Assembly (NCBI RefSeq): GCF_009727055.1
Contig: NC_052350.1
Span: 14,085,658 to 14,149,657 of the forward strand
DNA from: Benincasa hispida
Lineage: Eukaryota; Streptophyta; Magnoliopsida; Cucurbitales; Cucurbitaceae
Direction: 5' to 3'
Length of the DNA: 64,000 bases
Part shown: in pieces, positions 60,000-64,000 of the stretch
Numbering within the stretch: position 1 is the stretch's first letter
Layout of the letters: every line of letters starts with the position of its first letter
The notes under the pieces: model-generated
The model's input: only the letters and a program-made list of their open reading frames with translations
Databases searched by the model: none
Told to the model about the DNA's origin: nothing
Position numbers and translations under genes: made by a program

Positions 60000-60960
60000 A
60001 AGCTATCACTGATAGCTTCTATCAATTGCTATCGATGATAGTTGCTATCAGCGTTAGCTTTCAATTTGAGAAAAATTAATACAATCTTGAAATATTAGCT
60101 TTTAATTTGCTATCAATTATCAGTAGCTATCATTGATTCACTTTCATCAATTGGAATCAACCTTGAAATATTAATACTTAAGGCTATCAGGGACTATCAA
60201 TGATAGATTTATAAATAGTGATCAACTTTTAAAGAAATCCAACAACTTTGATTACCACAGTAGCTATCACTAATAATCTTTTATCATGGCTATCACTGAT
60301 GACAACTATCAGTCACTATCACTGATAGACTTTCATTAATTATAATCAACCTTGAAATATTAACACTTAAAGCTATCAATGATAAACTTTTATAATTGGT
60401 TATCACCTTTGAAAGAAACTCGATATATAGATATCACCTAAGTTCTATCACCGATATCACTAACATCGCTCATATTGTGGTTATCAGCTATAGTTCTCTA
60501 TCACCGATGACGTACTATCAGTGGTAGCTTCTATCACCGATAATGTGTTATCGGGTAGTTTCTATCACCGATAATTTGTTATCGGGTAGCTTCTATCATT
60601 GATGACATGCTATTAGTATTAACTTCTATCACTAGTAACATACCATCAGTAGTAGCATCTATCAATCATAGCCACTGAACACATTTTTCCCACTTTCTTG
60701 TCCTTTCCAAACATTTCTAAGTCCCATTTCTTTTCGATGATAACGATGAACATGCTATTAGTGAACTTTTAGGCATTCCATTTACATTTTAGTTCGAGAT
60801 TCAACTTTATTAATTAAATTCACTAAGTTGGCTATTAATGATAGATTTCTATAAGTGGCTATTAACTATAAAAATATAATCAAAGATTAAGCTTTGAATG
60901 ATAGAAAATATTAGTGGCTATCACTAATAGACTTTCATTTGTTATTTATATTTATTATTT
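60000..60960. repeat. Dense array of CTATCANTGATAG-type palindromes
   Basis: Well over a dozen variants of the imperfect palindrome CTATCACTGATAG occur in both half-site orientations (for example near 60003, 60033, 60195, 60310, 60510, 60540). Longer repeats contain them, such as AATCAACCTTGAAATATTAA at about 60156 and 60342 and GTAGCTTCTATCAC(C)GATA at 60520-60600. It is non-coding. Similar palindromes are scattered at 18150, 20245-20350, 30330 and 35325-35400. Confidence 0.75.
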
Positions 60961-61063
60961 GTTATAATAATCAAATTTGATGATTGATTTGTTGGTGTTT
61001 AATCACTTATGAATTGAGTACTTCCAAGTATTGGGTACGAAACTCAGTCTCATAATTCTTTTG

Positions 61064-61770
61064 AGAAAAAAGGGGAAGAAGAAAAAATTCAAATAAAAGA
61101 AAGAAAATTTTTAAAAATAAGAGAAAAAGAAGAAGCAAAAACTGAAGAAAGGAAAGAAAATTAAATAGAAAAAAAGAAGCAAAACCAGAGAAATGAAAGA
61201 AAAACTAAAAAAAAATGATGAAGCAAAAAGTTGGAGAAAGAAAAGAAAATAAAATAATAAAAAAAACAAAAGGAAAGAAGCAACAATCGGAGAAATGAAA
61301 GAAAATAAAAATAAGGAATAAGGAATAAGCAAGAACCGAAGAAAGAAAAAAAAAGAACAAGCAAAAACTAAAGAAAGAAAAGAAAAGAAAAGAAAATTAA
61401 AAGAAAAAAGAAAAGAAAAGAAAAGAAAAGAAAAGAAAATTAAAAGAAAAAAGAAAAGAAAAGAAAAGNAAAAGAAAAGAAAAGAAAAGAAAATTAAAAG
61501 AAAAAAGAAAAGAAAAGAAAAGAAAAGAAAATTAAAAGAAAAAAGAAAAAAGAAAAAAGAAAGGAAATGAAAGAAAAAAAAATAAAGGAAAGAAGCAAAA
61601 ATAGGATAAAGGAAAGAATAAAATAAAAAAAAAAGGAAGAAGTAGAAAAATGAGAAAGAAAAGAAAAGAAAAGAAAATGAAAAAAATGAAAAAATTGAGG
61701 GAAGAAACAAAAATCGAAGAAAAAAAGAAAAAAAAGGACTAAAAAAGATGTAAAACAAAATAAGACGAGG
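61064..61770 (+). repeat. Polypurine tract of AAAAG-type satellite with one ambiguous base
   Basis: About 700 bp is almost entirely A and G on the plus strand, built of AAAAG/AGAAA units. A higher-order unit of about 50 bp (AATTAAAAGAAAAAAG then AAAAG repeats) recurs at 61398, 61437, 61490 and 61530. Position 61469 is N. The long minus-strand open frame here (61111-61758) is only a translation of this tract (Phe/Leu/Ser) and is not a gene. Confidence 0.9.
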
Positions 61771-61944
61771 GAGGGCGAAATTGGAAATTAAAAAAAATCA
61801 AAGATTGACTAGTCAACTCATCCATATTTGGAAATATTTTAAAGATATAATATATTTTTAGATTTTTTTTCTTATTCTAATATGTATTACAAATATCCTT
61901 GGAATAAAGTCTCCAACCCAAACCCTTAAAATATGGGTTGAGTT

Positions 61945-62140
61945 TAGGGGTGTTAAAAAAGTCCAGTAACCCGCCAACTCGAACTACTCAACCTAAACCG
62001 CAAGGGTTGAGTTAGTTTAGATTTTATTTTAGTTTGGGTTGGGTTAAAAATTTTAAAAAATATTAAATTCAGGTCGGGTCTTGGGTTACCCCATTTTAGG
62101 GTTAGGGCGATCCGACCTGAATATATATATATATAATGAA
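61945..62140 (+). mobile_element. hAT terminal region (TAGGGGTGTTAAAA)
   Basis: It starts with a plant hAT terminal motif and then has subterminal GGGTTGAGTT, GGTTGGGTTAAAAA and GGGTTACCCCATTTTAGGG. It may be the left end of the hAT element whose transposase begins at 63070, or a separate MITE. The other end is not in the window. Confidence 0.5.
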
Positions 62141-62194
62141 ATAAATGGGTCACGCCATGCGGAGCATATTTTTACTTTTTTATTTTATGTATAT

Positions 62195-62232
62195 CTATAT
62201 ATCTATCTATCTATAGATAGATAGATAGATAT
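62195..62232. repeat. Palindromic ATCT/AGAT microsatellite
   Basis: An (ATCT)n run is directly followed by its complement (AGAT)n and can form a hairpin. Confidence 0.85.
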
Positions 62233-62299
62233 ATGAAAAAAATAGAAATTGTTTTGTCCATCCATGCACCACACTTGAAACCCTCGCCGCGCCCCTCCC

Positions 62300-62500
62300 C
62301 TTGCCAGTCGATTTCTGATCGAATCGCCGCTCCCCTCGTCGTTTCCATTGCCAGTCAGTCGACTCCCATTGCCAATCAGTCGCCACTTCCATTGCCAGTT
62401 AGTCGACTCCCATTGCCAATCAGTCATCGGTCAGTCGACTCCCATCACCAGTTAGTCGCCGCTTTCATCGCCAATCAGTCGACTCCCACGCCTCACATCT
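62300..62500 (+). repeat. Minisatellite with unit near CCATTGCCARTCAGTCGACT
   Basis: About seven to eight degenerate units of 20-30 bp contain GCCA(A/G)T(C/T)AGTCG. The plus-strand open frame 62233-62610 crosses it and reads as repeats of (P/S)IANQS or LPVSR type. It has no known domain, and I do not treat it as a gene. The segment is markedly richer in GC than its surroundings. Confidence 0.8.
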
Positions 62501-62529
62501 CCACCTCGTCAGATCTGGTCGCCGCCTCG

Positions 62530-63069
62530 CTTACTGCTCCAAGCTTCATGAACGACTCATCATCAATGGTATTTTCTTTAATAAACCAAGTAGATAACAT
62601 TTTGTTGTAGGGAGATTTGTATGAATTCCTTGAATTTCAAATCAGATAACATTAATTTTTATTGTAGGGAGATTTGTATGGATGCCCTGAAAAGATAATA
62701 TTTTGTTGACATTTGTATGCATTTTGTTCAATCAGATACTTCTGTATGCAAAACGTTAACATTTGAATGCATTTTGTATGCAAAATGTTAGTATGCATTT
62801 TGTTGACATTTGTATGCATTTTGTTCAAATATCATTTTGTTGACATTTGAAAAGTTAACATTTTGTTGACATTTCAAATAGATACTTATGTATGCAAAAT
62901 GTTATATAGCCTTAATTACAAAAGTTGGGTCAAATCACATTCAATTTAACCGTTTATTTGTGCCATTCAATTCATCAATTGTTCCATTTAATCGTGATTG
63001 ATTAATACATTAATTTTTGTTCAATCTCGTAGTATCTTGAGAACAGTTAGATTCTTCAAAGTCGTCACA
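62530..63069. other. Upstream region of the hAT transposase with short repeats
   Basis: Between 62690 and 62900 the motif TTTTGTTGACATTTGTATGCA recurs in shortened forms at least five times. No separate gene is seen. Confidence 0.5.
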
Positions 63070-64000
63070 ATGGACACGAAATCAGACACTGCTGAATCAC
63101 CATTTTCAAACTTCCTCGTGAGTAAACTAATTTAATTTTTATTGTGTAGTGTGTACATATACTGATGATTAATCTTTATACATGAGTTGTTTGTTTGTTG
63201 TTATGAGTTAATTGAGAAGCTAGTATTTTTTTTTAATTGTATAGGTAGGTATAATTAGTTGTTTACTAGTTTCATTTATTTTATAGATGGACAGTAGTAG
63301 TGGTAATGTAAGTGGAATCGGTAATAATGAAATGCCTCCTCCTCCTCCTAATGTTAGCCAAACTCTTAAAAATATACCACCTTTACCTCCCAAGTCCAAT
63401 CGAAAGAGACCTAATAAACCAACCTCATCTGTGTGGGATCATTTCACAAAAATGGAAGCAAGTGCTAATGATGGAGCTAGGTGCAAGTGTAACTATTGTG
63501 ATAAAGATTACGCATGTGATAGTAATCCTTGTGGAACTAGTACTTTATGGAAGCACATAAGAAATCAATGTAAGAAATACCCATATAAAGAAAAAGAAAA
63601 AGGACAAACCACCTTAACTCTCGTACTATCAAATGATGGAAAAGGAGTCAATGCTAGTAACTTTGTGACGACATTGATTAACCAAACATGCGCTAAGATG
63701 ATAATTATGAATGAGTTATCGTTCAAATTTGTTGAGACAGAGGGTTTTAGACACTTTGTAGTGTTTCGTGTCCTAAGTTTGATGTTTCATCGAGAGTCAC
63801 AATCGCTAGAGATGTATATCAACTTTATCTTGAGGAAAAAAAAAGTTGAAATCATTTCTAGTTAAAAGCTCTCAAAGAGTTTGTCTTACTACTGACACAT
63901 GGACTTCACTACAAAATGTGAACTACATGGTCATCACTACACATTTTATTGATTCTGAATGGGTTTTGCATAAGAAGATTTTGAGTTTTTGTCAAGTTGC
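63070..64000 (+). pseudogene. BED-finger hAT transposase, 5' part, frameshifted (continues past the window)
   Basis: A likely first exon, 63070-63117 (16 codons, donor CTC|GTGAGT), joins the main exon starting at 63287 (acceptor TTATAG|ATGGAC). The main exon encodes a proline-rich N-terminus (MPPPPPNVS...IPPLPPKSNRKRP). A BED zinc finger follows at residues about 48-96 of that exon: SSVWDHFTKME, C68-x2-C71, H90-x4-C95. After EGFRHFVV the frame is lost near 63765-63775. The next frame continues with the standard hAT sequence (PKFDVSSRVTIARD, then LTTDTWTSLQNVNYM with the first catalytic Asp) and stays open to 64000. A single one-base frameshift, real or a sequencing error, explains this. The family is the plant RICESLEEPER/DAYSLEEPER-like hAT group. 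The catalytic C-terminal half and dimerisation domain lie outside. Confidence 0.85.

Noticed and set aside
61111..61758. 215-codon minus-strand open frame
   Set aside because: It is the translation of the polypurine satellite (almost only Phe, Leu, Ser), includes the ambiguous base and has no domain.

Overview
This window looks like nuclear DNA of a dicot plant. It is very AT-rich, has spliced genes with GT-AG introns, and is dominated by nested transposable elements. The repeat families (long Copia LTRs, fold-back elements, hAT-type elements carrying GGGTTGGGTTGG motifs, dispersed TATCAnTGATA palindromes) resemble those of cucurbit genomes. That placement is my impression and was not tested by any search.

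Host genes are sparse and all on the minus strand. (1) A 68-residue zinc-ribbon protein lies at 17455-17661. (2) A three-exon SMAX1-LIKE gene of the SMXL4/5 type (1018 aa; double Clp-N, degenerate ATPase modules, EAR motif) lies at 36623-40984. (3) A four-exon purple acid phosphatase resembling PAP29 (405 aa) lies at 48689-51779. Each has a TATA box at a plausible distance upstream. I found no tRNA, rRNA or CRISPR.

The rest is mobile DNA in various states of decay. 1-5999 is a minus-strand Copia element with a broken pol and a long LTR whose outer edge (5999) abuts the protease of a second Copia relic (6000-7641), so the first inserted into the second. 7642-36600 is an AT-rich gene desert holding a 1.5 kb Mutator-like candidate (9180-10680), a MITE filled with CGATCG repeats (18328-18909), three long-inverted-repeat elements, several hAT-like MITEs and a 1.8 kb solo LTR (33417-35223). 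43372-44285 is a nested fold-back element. 52713-59740 is a 7.0 kb Mutator-like element with about 90 bp terminal inverted repeats. It carries a decayed transposase (PB1-like, MuDR, SWIM) and a decayed plant-mobile-domain gene. 60000-62520 is a run of palindrome-rich, polypurine and minisatellite DNA. The last kilobase starts a BED-finger hAT transposase that runs off the window.

The most unusual observations are these: a CGATCG-centred repeat shared between an LTR and an unrelated MITE; the Mutator-like element with a mobile-domain gene and matching subterminal hairpins; the loss of an RGKT-type degron in the SMXL protein; and a possible link between the hAT transposase and local MITEs with similar ends. 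No searches or alignments could be run. All family assignments rest on motif recognition by eye, and element boundaries are hand-read.
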